The notes under the pieces are model-generated. The model searched no databases and had not been told where the DNA came from. It was given only the letters and a program-made list of their open reading frames with translations. Of a stretch of 64,000 nt of DNA, positions 17,548 to 26,216 are shown in pieces. Each line of letters begins with the position of its first letter. Within the stretch, counting starts at the first letter, position 1. A program made the position numbers and the translations under genes. Source of the stretch: Bog-473 sp963706555 (GTDB taxonomy: Bacteria > Actinomycetota > Acidimicrobiia > Acidimicrobiales > RAAP-2); NCBI GenBank assembly GCA_963706555.1, contig OY970164.1:2604001-2668000 (forward strand), in the 5' to 3' direction.

Positions 17548-18333
17548 TCAGCGGTCGAGCGACGGTGTGGTACCCGGACCAGCAAAAGCTTGCGCGATGC
17601 CAAGCCATTGGGTCGCGACCGGGCCAGTCGCCTGCACGCTGGTGCGGCTGTGATGCCGACGTTGCGTGAAGATCAGAGCCACTTCGATCGCTTCACCTGT
17701 GATCTGATCGGCCGCGTCCTCGGGCCCCCATATCCATTCGGCTCCGTCGGGTCCTCTCACCCGCAGTCGTACGGCATCGCCAGGATCGTCGACTCCGTGG
17801 GAAGCGAAGGCATATGCCCTCGCCGAGTACCCGATGTGGCAGATGTGACGTAAACGTGATGTGGGAACTGTCGGTACCCCGAACGCGTCTCGAATATCGG
17901 TACCGTGCGCCCACGTTTCCATGATCCGTGCCGTCGTAAAACTGGCTGGACTCATCGAAAGCCTGTACCACGGCACACGAGACGTGGGGGGTACTTTCGA
18001 AATAGCCTCGATGAAGTTCCTCCGACCGCGCTGCCAGCGATCGAGAAGCTCCTGCGGATCGTCCATTGACCGCCCCAATGCGGTGTCGACCTCGTTGCGG
18101 GCACGGAATTCCAGATGCAGTTGATGCTTGTGAATCTCGAACGCTTCAGGATCGGACGCGGCCAGCGCAGCCGTTTCGTCGAAGTAGCACAGGTGGCTCA
18201 GGCTGTCGCGTACGTCCCACCCGACGGCAGGGGTTGACGTCGCCCACTGGTCTTCGGCCAGATCGTTCAGGAACGACCGCAGGACTTCGTGTTCCCCCTC
18301 CAGGTCCTGACAAAGTTCTTGCACCGTCGTCAC
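17548..18333 (-). CDS. TIGR03084-like metal-binding (DinB/MDMPI fold) protein
   Basis: Protein of 261 residues of the mycothiol-dependent maleylpyruvate isomerase N-terminal type, like TIGR03084 members. It begins VTTVQELCQDLEGEHEVL, followed by WATSTPAVGWDVRDSLSHLCYFDE, where the His of the HLCYFD stretch is a family metal ligand, and METWAHGTDIRDA with a second His. Known relatives bind a divalent metal in a DinB four-helix bundle and some use mycothiol. The C-terminal part with VRLRVRGPDGAEWIWG is the usual SCP2-like addition. The GTG at 18333 has GGAAGGAG upstream; 22 in-frame codons before it look untranslated. Confidence 0.8.
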   Translation of the reverse strand: MTTVQELCQDLEGEHEVLRSFLNDLAEDQWATSTPAVGWDVRDSLSHLCYFDETAALAASDPEAFEIHKHQLHLEFRARNEVDTALGRSMDDPQELLDRWQRGRRNFIEAISKVPPTSRVPWYRLSMSPASFTTARIMETWAHGTDIRDAFGVPTVPTSRLRHICHIGYSARAYAFASHGVDDPGDAVRLRVRGPDGAEWIWGPEDAADQITGEAIEVALIFTQRRHHSRTSVQATGPVATQWLGIAQAFAGPGTTPSLDR

Positions 18334-18871
18334 GCGCGTCTCCTTCCCGCGAGGCCCGTAGGCGCCCTCCACGCGTCGTTCGGGCCGCTCGACGTTCATA
18401 TTCCATCATGTGGATGATTGTCGTGCTGCCATCGTGCGCCGTTCCCAGCGTTTCAGAGACTGCGCGCGGGACGTGACGAGCTACACGATAAGTCATTGAT
18501 TTGTGTCAGTTTGCTCGGATCCCCCGGATTGATCTCCACGCCGCAAGGCACCAAACAAATTTTGAACATGCATGTTGGAAATGCGCGGGGCAGCGCCATG
18601 CCGCTGGTCTTCGCGAGAGACGAGGGAACGATGCAGACCGAAGAACACCGAAGTAACTTGGAGAAACTGAAGCCAAAGAGTTAGGAAGAGGTGCAGGCGC
18701 GAGCAGCGCGTGGGCGCAGGGACCTGCATCGGACAGTTCGGGTCGACGAAACCGGCGTAGGAGCGCCCTGCACAGTGATAGTTTTTGGGATCACCCAGAA
18801 ATAGCGGACATCGCCCTCGGGGGCTGGCCCTTTCTCTGGGACTGTGATCGCTTAGCAAGGGGAGTCCGCCC
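18334..18871. other. Intergenic region with one perfect palindrome
   Basis: This 538-base region separates the TIGR03084-like gene (-) from the amidohydrolase (+). No gene-like frame is convincing. It contains the perfect 12-bp palindrome AACATGCATGTT at 18565-18576, a possible operator. Confidence 0.55.
18565..18576. promoter_or_regulatory. Perfect 12-bp palindrome, candidate operator
   Basis: AACATGCATGTT is a perfect inverted repeat with flanking A/T-rich sequence (AAATTTTG on the left), in the divergent region about 295 bases before the amidohydrolase start. The regulator is unknown. Confidence 0.35.
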
Positions 18872-20134
18872 ATGAATCTCGAAGACATGATTCTGGTCAG
18901 CATCGACGACCACATGATCGAGCCCCCGCACATGTTCGAGAACCACGTCCCAAAGAAATGGCTGGCCGACGCTCCGAAGGTCGTCAATGAAGAGGGCATT
19001 GACCAATGGGTCTTTCAGGGCGAGAAGACGAGTACCTCGTTCGGGATGGCCGCAACCGTCGGCTGGCCGTCGGAGGAGTGGGGCTTCAACCCCGGGACGT
19101 ACACGGAGCTCCGTCCCGGTTGCTTTGACGTGCATGAGCGAGTGCGCGACATGAATGCCAACGGCGTTCTCGGCTCCATGTGTTTCCCGACGATGGCCGG
19201 CTGGAACGCACGGACATTCGCGGAATCACGTGACAAGGAAATCGCCCTCATCATGCTCCAGGCCTATAACGATTGGGCCATCGACGAGTGGTGCGGTTCG
19301 TACCCAGGTCGTTTCATCCCGCTCGGCATTGTTCCCATGTGGGACGTCGATGCGGCGGCTGCCGAGGTTCGCCGCTTGGCGAAGAAGGGGTGTCGGTCGA
19401 TCAGCTTTCTCGAGACGCCACACGTGCAGGGGTTCCCCAGCTTCCTCTCTGGCTACTGGGATCCAATGCTGGCAGCGCTGAGCGAGGAGAATATGGTGCT
19501 GTCTCTCCACATCGGGGCTGGCTTCGCGGTGATCAGGAGGCCGGATGAGGCGCCGGTTGACCACCTGATGGTCCTGGCATGCCAGATCAGCGCCATCACC
19601 GCGCAGGATCTGCTATTTGGGCCGACGCTACGCCGATTTCCGGACCTGAAAGTTGCCCTGTCAGAGGGGGGAATCGGCTGGATCCCCTTTTATTTCGACC
19701 GAATCGATCGCCATTTCAAGAATCAGGAATGGCTGCACAGTGATTTCGGCGGGAAGCTTCCTTCGGAGGTATTCCGCGACCACATCTTGGCGTGCTACAT
19801 CACCGACCCCTCCGGCCTCCTGCTGCGTGACCGCATCGGCATCGATGGAATTGCCTGGGAGTGCGACTATCCGCACACTGACACGACTTGGCCGGAGTCT
19901 CCGGAGTTTGCCTGGGGGGAGTTCCAAGAGTCGGGGTGCACCGACGAGGAGATCCATAAGATCACCTGGGAGAACGCCTGCCGTTTCTATGGCTGGGACC
20001 CATTCGCACATACACTCAAGTCCGAAGCCACCGTTGGGTCACTGCGTTCTCACGCCGGCGACGTCGATGTGGCCCGCATGTCGCGTGACGACTGGCGTTC
20101 TCGGAATGAGGCTGCAGGGATAGGAACTCTCTAG
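18872..20134 (+). CDS. Amidohydrolase-2 family protein
   Basis: TIM-barrel metal hydrolase/decarboxylase family protein of 420 residues. The N-terminus VSIDDHMIEPPHMF carries a D-x-H metal site in place of HxH. His in MVLSLHIGAG and Asp in WECDYPHTDTTWP complete the expected ligand set, although the usual FGSD is replaced by WECD. MCFPTMAGWN is characteristic of a subgroup often found in actinobacterial degradation clusters. AAGGGGAG lies 8-9 nt upstream of the ATG. It stands alone between the minus-strand genes at 17548 and 20223; its paralogues are at 5292 and 49053. Confidence 0.86.
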   Translation: MNLEDMILVSIDDHMIEPPHMFENHVPKKWLADAPKVVNEEGIDQWVFQGEKTSTSFGMAATVGWPSEEWGFNPGTYTELRPGCFDVHERVRDMNANGVLGSMCFPTMAGWNARTFAESRDKEIALIMLQAYNDWAIDEWCGSYPGRFIPLGIVPMWDVDAAAAEVRRLAKKGCRSISFLETPHVQGFPSFLSGYWDPMLAALSEENMVLSLHIGAGFAVIRRPDEAPVDHLMVLACQISAITAQDLLFGPTLRRFPDLKVALSEGGIGWIPFYFDRIDRHFKNQEWLHSDFGGKLPSEVFRDHILACYITDPSGLLLRDRIGIDGIAWECDYPHTDTTWPESPEFAWGEFQESGCTDEEIHKITWENACRFYGWDPFAHTLKSEATVGSLRSHAGDVDVARMSRDDWRSRNEAAGIGTL

Positions 20135-20222
20135 TCGCAACGGCGAGAACCGGGGCATTCTGACGCAGGCGGGGAGCTCGTACGTTCGTTCCGGGCAGAG
20201 GAGCGTCATCTGCCTCACGACT

Positions 20223-21137
20223 TCAGCTGCAGGCCAAGAGTTCGGACGACAGATCCCACAGGTGGCTTGCGTGGTCGGGGTCCAGGGCGTAGCTGGCGAC
20301 CGAGACCGCGCTCCGGTCTGCAGTTTCAGCCTCGTTGCAGTCGACGAAGTAGCGACCGCCCACGCCTTCGAGGAGCGGCGAGCACGCGACGAAGACTGAC
20401 GTCGCTGCTCCTTGCTCCAGCGTTTTCCACTCTGCGCCCGCTGCCATCTGGGCCATCTGCTCCGCCGGGACATGGCGCTGCAGTCTGGTATGGATGTTTC
20501 CGGGCATGAGGGAGTTGGCCGTGATGCCGTCGTCAGCCCACCGGCTGCTCGCGGCCACAGCGAAGAGAATGTTCGCCGTCTTTGACTGGCCATAGGCGGA
20601 CCAGGGATCGTAGGGGCGCCGATCGAACTGAATGTCGTCAAAGACGACCGGAGAGAAGAAGTGGCCTGCGGAGCTCACGGCGACGATGCGAGCACCCTGA
20701 GCCTGCGACAGTGCCGGTCTGAGGGCGGTTGCCAACGCGAAGTGACCAATGTGGTTCGTCGCAAACTGCATCTCCCAACCCTCTCGAGTGCGCAGGAGTG
20801 GGGTGGCCATGATCCCGGCATTGTTGATCAGGATGTGAAGTGGGCCATCCCATGATGTTGCAAATGCTTGCACTGACGCTGCCTGGGCGACGTCGAGTTC
20901 CGCAACCGACACTCGTGCCCCTGGGTCATCCTTTACGATGTCCGATGCCACCCGCTGTCCTGCATCAGGGTCGCGCACGGCAAGAGTGACGTCTGCACCG
21001 GCGCTCGCCAACGAACGTGCTGTCTCAATCCCGATGCCCGAAGATCCGCCCGTCACGATGGCGCGACGACCGCGCAGGTCCACCCCGGCAACCACTTCTG
21101 ATGCAGTGGATTCAGCATTGAAGCGTGTGGTGATCAT
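20223..21137 (-). CDS. SDR family oxidoreductase (retinol dehydrogenase-like)
   Basis: Short-chain dehydrogenase of 304 residues of the longer retinol-dehydrogenase/WWOX-like type. It has TGGSSGIGIETARSLASAGA for the cofactor, NNAGIMATPLLRTREGWE, TNHIGHFAL, AVSSAGH with the catalytic Ser, and YGQSKTANILF with Tyr and Lys. GGGAG precedes the ATG. It forms a minus-strand set with the SnoaL-like gene at 21194 and the nitroreductase at 21770, and would oxidise an alcohol or reduce a ketone of unknown structure. Confidence 0.87.
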   Translation of the reverse strand: MITTRFNAESTASEVVAGVDLRGRRAIVTGGSSGIGIETARSLASAGADVTLAVRDPDAGQRVASDIVKDDPGARVSVAELDVAQAASVQAFATSWDGPLHILINNAGIMATPLLRTREGWEMQFATNHIGHFALATALRPALSQAQGARIVAVSSAGHFFSPVVFDDIQFDRRPYDPWSAYGQSKTANILFAVAASSRWADDGITANSLMPGNIHTRLQRHVPAEQMAQMAAGAEWKTLEQGAATSVFVACSPLLEGVGGRYFVDCNEAETADRSAVSVASYALDPDHASHLWDLSSELLACS

Positions 21138-21193
21138 GGAGCTCCCTTGTCTTCGTGCCGCAAAAGTGCGACTGAGCCGGTAGTCCGTTGCTG

Positions 21194-21745
21194 CTAACCG
21201 GCTTCATCAATCAGTTCAACCGCGAGTGGCCGAACATACGACACGTCGTTTACGTCATGACTCACGAGGACGGCCGGTTCCACCGAGGGGGTACCGCGAT
21301 CGGGGAGCTTCGACTGAGGGGTGGTCCGCCATTCGGCCGTTCCCACGCGTCTCGAGATTGCCCAGATTCCTGATCTGCGTTCGAATCGGTCCACATATCT
21401 TCCGCCTGCGAAAATCAGAGGGGTTGCACGATCTGGGTAACGGCCGACGAACAGGTAGTAGGACTCGCTGTGGGCGCCGTCCCCGTCCAGCTCGATGGTG
21501 ACGTTGGTGACGTAGTGCTGATGGTGCAACTGTTCCGCATGATAGGCAAAGGCCCAGTCGATGAAATCTTCGACTTCGAAGGCTTTCGAGCCGTGCACGT
21601 CGACCGCATCGGAGTGGTAGACGGACCTGACCATGTCACGATCGTGGCGATCCATCCCGCGGGCGTATCTGTGCAGGCAGTCAGTGATAGCTGACCGATC
21701 GAGCAGGGTACGTATCTCGGCTGCGAACGAATCACTGTCATGCAT
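21194..21745 (-). CDS. SnoaL/NTF2-like protein
   Basis: Cone-fold protein of 183 residues. The N-terminal helix DRSAITDCLHRYARGMDRHD, then VHGSKAFEVEDFIDWAF and VTNVTIELDGDGAHSESYY, is the standard SnoaL-like_4 pattern, in which an Asp or His in the pocket often serves as acid/base for isomerase, dehydratase or cyclase chemistry. The real role is unknown. GGGAGA precedes the ATG. It is one of five NTF2-like genes in the window, three of which adjoin SDR genes. Confidence 0.82.
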   Translation of the reverse strand: MHDSDSFAAEIRTLLDRSAITDCLHRYARGMDRHDRDMVRSVYHSDAVDVHGSKAFEVEDFIDWAFAYHAEQLHHQHYVTNVTIELDGDGAHSESYYLFVGRYPDRATPLIFAGGRYVDRFERRSGIWAISRRVGTAEWRTTPQSKLPDRGTPSVEPAVLVSHDVNDVSYVRPLAVELIDEAG

Positions 21746-21769
21746 AGGACGTCTCCCAGTTCTGCGGGG

Positions 21770-22414
21770 CTAGAGCGACGGGCCGTCAAAGCGGTCCACT
21801 ACCGCGACCTCCCCGATCGGGCGTCGCGGAGCCGGCCTGAACACCTGGCCCGCGCGCAGCCGTCCGACCGGCAGAAGGCAACCCTGCACGCAGTTCTCGG
21901 GTATGCCGAGCAACTCACGAAACTGTCGCTCGTAGTGAAGGTGCAACGTGGTGATGCACGTCCCGTAGCCCCGGGAGTGCAGGGCGAGTTGAAAGTTCCA
22001 TACCGCGGGAAAGATCGAGCCATAGACCGTCGCTGTCGAGAACGTATCCGCCGTCTCGTCCGGTAGGTACGGCTCGTAACAAGGAATGACGTGAAGTGGT
22101 ACCTCGCCCAGGTGGGCGACCAGCCATTCCGTCGATGTCATGATCTTCCCGAGAGGAGTCGGACGAAACGGGCTCAGACCTACGTCCTCCCGACCCGTTC
22201 GCGCCAGATACGCCGCCTTGTACAGTTCGGAGATCTGACGACGAAGATCGGGATCGCTCACCACAACCCAGCGCCACGTTTGCATATTCGTCCCGTTGGC
22301 AGCCTGACAGGCAATGCGCAAGCAGTCACGGATCTCGTCCAGTTCGACTGGCGCCTGAACATCGAGGAGCCGACGCACGGACCGGGTGGAAGTCAAGAGG
22401 TAGTCGATATCCAT
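21770..22414 (-). CDS. Nitroreductase family flavoprotein
   Basis: FMN-dependent nitroreductase-fold protein of 214 residues. It has LLTSTRSVRRLLD near the N-terminus for FMN phosphate contact, CQAANGTNMQTWRWVVVSD, and AVWNFQLALHSRGYGTCITT plus ELLGIPENC near the C-terminus. Members reduce nitro, quinone or enone groups with NAD(P)H. The ATG at 22414 has AGGA upstream; a TTG two codons earlier is in frame. It is the first gene of the minus-strand SDR/SnoaL set. Confidence 0.86.
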   Translation of the reverse strand: MDIDYLLTSTRSVRRLLDVQAPVELDEIRDCLRIACQAANGTNMQTWRWVVVSDPDLRRQISELYKAAYLARTGREDVGLSPFRPTPLGKIMTSTEWLVAHLGEVPLHVIPCYEPYLPDETADTFSTATVYGSIFPAVWNFQLALHSRGYGTCITTLHLHYERQFRELLGIPENCVQGCLLPVGRLRAGQVFRPAPRRPIGEVAVVDRFDGPSL

Positions 22415-22836
22415 AGGCAATCCTGATCTTCTGCGCCATGGACCGAGCTGCGCCCGGCGTGTGCTGACTGGCGAGGAGTGGCTGGTTCGCTCGAATGGTA
22501 GCTATTTCAGCGCCTACAATTCTCGAGATGTCGGCGTCGGAGCAACCAACTGCGGAGACGGGCAGAACGACGTCATAGAAGAGGTTGGGCGTCGGAGCGC
22601 CAGGGCCTCAAGGTGACCGGCCGCTCTGCCCGCAGCGCTCGGGATCATGCGGGCGCAGAGTCCCGTCCTTCGAATCGGGCGTGATGTCAGCGAATGCAAC
22701 ATCGAAATACCCAGGTCATAATGCAATTCTTGCTGCGCACGACCTCCGCGTGGAACAGATCCCCGACGCGCGGTCAAGGTGGCTTGCGGTCACTCGGCAC
22801 CGACGAACTGAACCGATGGTTGGTACGGTCGTTCAA
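22415..22836. other. Divergent intergenic region
   Basis: This 422-base region lies between the nitroreductase (-) and the PPOX protein (+). I see no gene. The end of the region holds the candidate leaderless promoter of the PPOX gene (TACGGT at 22824-22829). Confidence 0.55.
22824..22829 (+). promoter_or_regulatory. Candidate -10 element TACGGT, leaderless start
   Basis: TACGGT fits the actinobacterial -10 consensus TANNNT. It ends exactly 7 nt before the ATG at 22837, and no Shine-Dalgarno precedes that ATG. This is the known geometry of leaderless transcripts. No clear -35 is visible. Confidence 0.5.
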
Positions 22837-23304
22837 ATGCCCCGTACATTTGCGTCAGATACACCGGTCGACCGTGCAGGTTTGGAGGAGTTCATTCGAC
22901 CCCGGCATCACGCCATCCTCAGTACCCAGCGGGGCGACGGAAGTCCCCAGATGTCTCCGGTCACGATGGGTGTCGATCCCGACGGAGCGATTCTCGTCGC
23001 GAGTTACCCGGAACGGGCCAAAGTACGCAACTTACGGTTGCACGCCCAGGCGACAGTCTGCGTGCTGTCGAATGAATTCGGTGGCGAATGGGTCCAAGTG
23101 TCGGGGAGCGCCGTTGTGGTCGACCTTCCCGAAGCAATGGAAGGCCTCGTGACCTACTTTCGTTCCATCAGTGGAGAGCACCCTGATTGGAATGAATACC
23201 GCCGAGCCATGCATGATCAAGGGAAGGTCCTGATTCGGATGGACGTCGAAACATGGGGTCCGATCAGCAAAGGTGGCTTCCCGCCTCGGCTTGCCCAATC
23301 CTGA
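22837..23304 (+). CDS. PPOX-class F420-dependent enzyme (TIGR03618-like)
   Basis: Split-barrel flavin/F420-binding protein of 155 residues. FIRPRHHAILSTQRGDGSPQ, MSPVTMGVDPDGAILVASY and RAKVRNLRLHAQATVCVLS are the ordered signatures of TIGR03618-type F420 oxidoreductases, which in this family reduce or bind small substrates or biliverdin-like compounds. The frame is open 250 bases upstream, but the ATG at 22837 gives the family start and has TACGGT 7 nt upstream, so I chose it; an ATG seven codons earlier is also possible. It faces the hypothetical gene at 23332. Confidence 0.85.
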   Translation: MPRTFASDTPVDRAGLEEFIRPRHHAILSTQRGDGSPQMSPVTMGVDPDGAILVASYPERAKVRNLRLHAQATVCVLSNEFGGEWVQVSGSAVVVDLPEAMEGLVTYFRSISGEHPDWNEYRRAMHDQGKVLIRMDVETWGPISKGGFPPRLAQS

Positions 23305-23331
23305 TCGATTCGGAGGACGGGACGAAGATTC

Positions 23332-23778
23332 CTACTTGGCGTCCGTGTTCAAGGCTTCCGTAATGTCGTCGATCGCCGCCTGTTCCAACTCGCTCACTTC
23401 TTGACCATCCTCACGGTGAGCGGCTGCGACCTTGTGGGACAGCGTGACAATGAACTGGCGGTATTCGTCGACCTCTTCGGCAGCGGCTTTGCTCTGAAGC
23501 AGCGCGACCGAATCACGGAGGTACTGCAGTCCGTGTTGCTTCAGTTCTTCGGGGGAGTGATAGTGCGTATGGTCTCGTTCAGGTTTGGCCGCGACGATCG
23601 CATCGAGAAGTTCGCTCTTCCCGTGTTGTTGGCGCGCTTCGACATAGGCTTTCGCCATTGCGATCGTCTCGCGAAACGAACCACCTCGTTGGGCGGTGAC
23701 CACGATCATTCCGGCGCTTGGCGGCGCCTCCAGGATCAGCTGCCATTCCTCCGCCGTGAAATCAGATTTCGAGGTCAT
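23332..23778 (-). CDS. Conserved-looking hypothetical protein
   Basis: Soluble, mainly helical protein of 148 residues with no signal peptide. It opens MTSKSDFTAEEWQLILEAPP, followed by AGMIVVTAQRGGSFRETIAMAKAY. I believe DFT-EEW openings followed by an AGM/AGL stretch recur in bacterial proteins of unknown function; I cannot name the family. GGGAGA about 6 nt upstream supports the ATG. It is convergent with the PPOX gene, 28 bases apart. Confidence 0.7.
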   Translation of the reverse strand: MTSKSDFTAEEWQLILEAPPSAGMIVVTAQRGGSFRETIAMAKAYVEARQQHGKSELLDAIVAAKPERDHTHYHSPEELKQHGLQYLRDSVALLQSKAAAEEVDEYRQFIVTLSHKVAAAHREDGQEVSELEQAAIDDITEALNTDAK

Positions 23779-24059
23779 CGCCAGTCTCCCATCTCCACCA
23801 TGCCAATTCGTTCTCCCGTACGGACCGTAGTGCCCTGTCGCGATTGGATGTGACTTCGGGCACTCCGAGTCGTCGGTTCACGCGTCGTTCCTGCTCTGCT
23901 ATGCCCGACGTTACCCCCGACACTCCATCGGGGCACCCCGGGCAGAACTTGGACCGAAGAAGACCCCGAGGGCGGCGCTGACTCCGCACGTCCCGATCTC
24001 CTGCCAAAATGAGCAACGCAACCTTCTCGTACATCGGCTTGCTCTCGAAGGGGTCCATA

Positions 24060-25235
24060 GTGCTCGAGCCATTCAGCGTCGACATCGACCAGAAGCGCTT
24101 GGACCTGTTACGCCGGCGGCTCTCGACGACGGTTTGGGCGGAAGACCTCGCTCCCGCTGATGACTGGCGCTATGGCGTCTCGGCCGGCTATCTCCGAGAG
24201 CTGGTTGACTACTGGCTCGACGGATTTGACTGGCGCGCGCAGGAAGGGGCGATGAACCGCTTCGAGCATCTGCGTGGCGAAATTGACGGAGTCACACTTC
24301 ATGCACTTCGCGCGCGTGGCTCGGGGAGGAACCCGCTCCCACTCGTGCTCACCCACGGCTGGCCCTGGACCTTCTGGGACTTCGCCGAAGTCATCGAACC
24401 CCTCGCGCACCCTGAACGCTTCGGCGGGGACCCGAAAGACAGCTTCGACGTCATCGTGCCCTCACTCCCGGGCTCAGTCTTCTCGACGCCCTCGCCCCCA
24501 GGGATCGGATTCCGTCAAACGGCAGGGCTCTGGGTGAAACTGATGGCCGAGCTCGGCTACGACCGATTCGGGGCACATGGCGGTGACTCCGGTGCGTTCG
24601 TGAGCGCCCAGCTGGCGCACGAGTTCCCGGAGCGGATCATCGGCGCACATCTCAGCTTTCCGGCTCTGCTCGGCTTCGAGACGGGTCGGCTCCAGCGGGA
24701 TGATTTCACCCTGGAAGAGGTCGACGTTTTCGACGCGCAACGGCCCTCGGCGCTCAATCTCACTCACTTCCTCACCCACACTTTCGAGCCGCAGACCCTG
24801 GCCTGGGCCATGCAGGATTCCCCGACGGGAATGGCGGCCTGGATGCTCGAGCGGCGACGGGGATGGAGCGACTGTGCGGGGCAGGTCGAGCGCCGCTTCA
24901 GCAAGGACCAACTCCTCACGAGCTTCTCGCTGTACTGGCTCACGGGCAGTTTCGGGAGCTCGGTCAGGTTCTACGCCGATTCCTTCTCGACGCCCTGGAA
25001 GCCCTCGCATGATCGACGGCCAACCCTGGAGGCCCCTATCGGTATCGCCGTGTTTCCCCGTGAACTGGTGCATGTCCCACGCGCGCTCGCCGAGCGCGAG
25101 GCCAATCTCGTGCATTGGACCCGTATGGAGTCCGGTGGACACTTCGCGGCGGCCGAGGAGCCCACACTGGTCGTCGATGACCTGCGCCGCTTCTTCAGGC
25201 TGTTCCGAACCAACGTACCTCGTGTCGTTCTCTAA
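24060..25235 (+). CDS. Epoxide hydrolase (alpha/beta hydrolase fold)
   Basis: Epoxide-hydrolase-family protein of 391 residues opening an epoxide to a diol. Visible motifs: the family N-terminus FSVDIDQKRLDLLRRRLS, oxyanion loop THGWPWTFWDF (HGWP 99-102), nucleophile Asp176 in HGGDSGAF, and a C-terminal catalytic His in ESGGHFAAAEEP; a Tyr in the SLYWLTGSFGSS cap region would activate the epoxide. The GTG at 24060 has AAGGGG 6 nt upstream and matches the family start, so I prefer it to the ATG at 24009. It is followed on the same strand by an enoyl-CoA hydratase. Confidence 0.9.
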   Translation: MLEPFSVDIDQKRLDLLRRRLSTTVWAEDLAPADDWRYGVSAGYLRELVDYWLDGFDWRAQEGAMNRFEHLRGEIDGVTLHALRARGSGRNPLPLVLTHGWPWTFWDFAEVIEPLAHPERFGGDPKDSFDVIVPSLPGSVFSTPSPPGIGFRQTAGLWVKLMAELGYDRFGAHGGDSGAFVSAQLAHEFPERIIGAHLSFPALLGFETGRLQRDDFTLEEVDVFDAQRPSALNLTHFLTHTFEPQTLAWAMQDSPTGMAAWMLERRRGWSDCAGQVERRFSKDQLLTSFSLYWLTGSFGSSVRFYADSFSTPWKPSHDRRPTLEAPIGIAVFPRELVHVPRALAEREANLVHWTRMESGGHFAAAEEPTLVVDDLRRFFRLFRTNVPRVVL

Positions 25236-25381
25236 TGGACGGAGTCCACTCAGGGACGACGCCGAGCTGATTCTGCCAAGGGGCGGACTGACTCGTGGCC
25301 GTGTCACACCTGAGGCCAACGGACGTGCTCTACCCTGGTTGAGCGGATCCCTACCACCCACACCCGATAGAGGAGCTCTCG

Positions 25382-26122
25382 ATGACCGTCACCTACGAAG
25401 TGCGCGAAGGAATCGCCTACATCGCGTTCGACCGGCGGGAGAAGCACAATGCGCTGCGAGACGAGGACATCGAGGCGCTCTGTGCAGCTCTTCTGAGGCT
25501 CGATGGCGACGAAACCGCGAACATGGCGATCTTGTCGGGAAACGGTCGGTCCTTCTCGAGCGGCGGCGATTTGCAGGAGCGATTGCAGAAATCGGTGGAG
25601 GAGGGCTCTACGTCGGGCCGCGCTTCTGAGCAGGATGCGTTCCTCATGGCCGCGTCATGGAAACCGATCATCGCTGCAGTGCACGGCTATTGCCTGGGTC
25701 ATGCTTTTGCCACCGCGCTTCTCTGTGATCACCTGATCGCGACGCGGAGCGCCACGTTCCAGGTGACGGAGACAAAGATCGGCCTCGCGATGCCGGCCCT
25801 GCTGCCGAGACTGGGGCACCCCACGTTCGCAAACGATGTCGCCATGACTGGTCGCATGTTCAGCGCCGAGGAAGCATGGGCCGGTGGAATGCTCACCCGC
25901 TTGGTCGAGGATGACGCCCACATCACGTCCGCTGAGGCGCTTGCCCGCCAGATCCTCGAGAACCCGCAGACTCCCGTTCGAGAGTACGTCCACGTCCGCA
26001 GAACCCTGATCAAGCAGGACACGGCGCGATACCGGGAGATCACCGGAGACTTCGATTGGGCGAACAACGCTGAGGCAAAGGTCGCACTTGCCGGCCACCT
26101 ACGCGGGAGCAGCTCGTCGTAG
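25382..26122 (+). CDS. Enoyl-CoA hydratase/isomerase family protein
   Basis: Crotonase-fold protein of 246 residues. It has IAYIAFDRREKHNALRDED, the oxyanion segment GNGRSFSSGGDLQE and KPIIAAVHGYCLGHAFATAL. At the acid/base positions it reads FQVTETKIGLAMP, which keeps one Glu (TETKIG) but not the second Glu of canonical hydratases. An isomerase, hydrolase or lyase role is therefore equally plausible. GGAG about 8 nt upstream supports the ATG. It lies 146 bases after the epoxide hydrolase. Confidence 0.87.
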   Translation: MTVTYEVREGIAYIAFDRREKHNALRDEDIEALCAALLRLDGDETANMAILSGNGRSFSSGGDLQERLQKSVEEGSTSGRASEQDAFLMAASWKPIIAAVHGYCLGHAFATALLCDHLIATRSATFQVTETKIGLAMPALLPRLGHPTFANDVAMTGRMFSAEEAWAGGMLTRLVEDDAHITSAEALARQILENPQTPVREYVHVRRTLIKQDTARYREITGDFDWANNAEAKVALAGHLRGSSSS

Positions 26123-26216
26123 CTTTATCCGAGCCGGGCCAGAGGACGCAGGCCTTCTGGCAGCCCGACGCGGTTTCGTGAGGATCGATTTCCATTCCAA
26201 AGTTCGAGGAGGCGCC

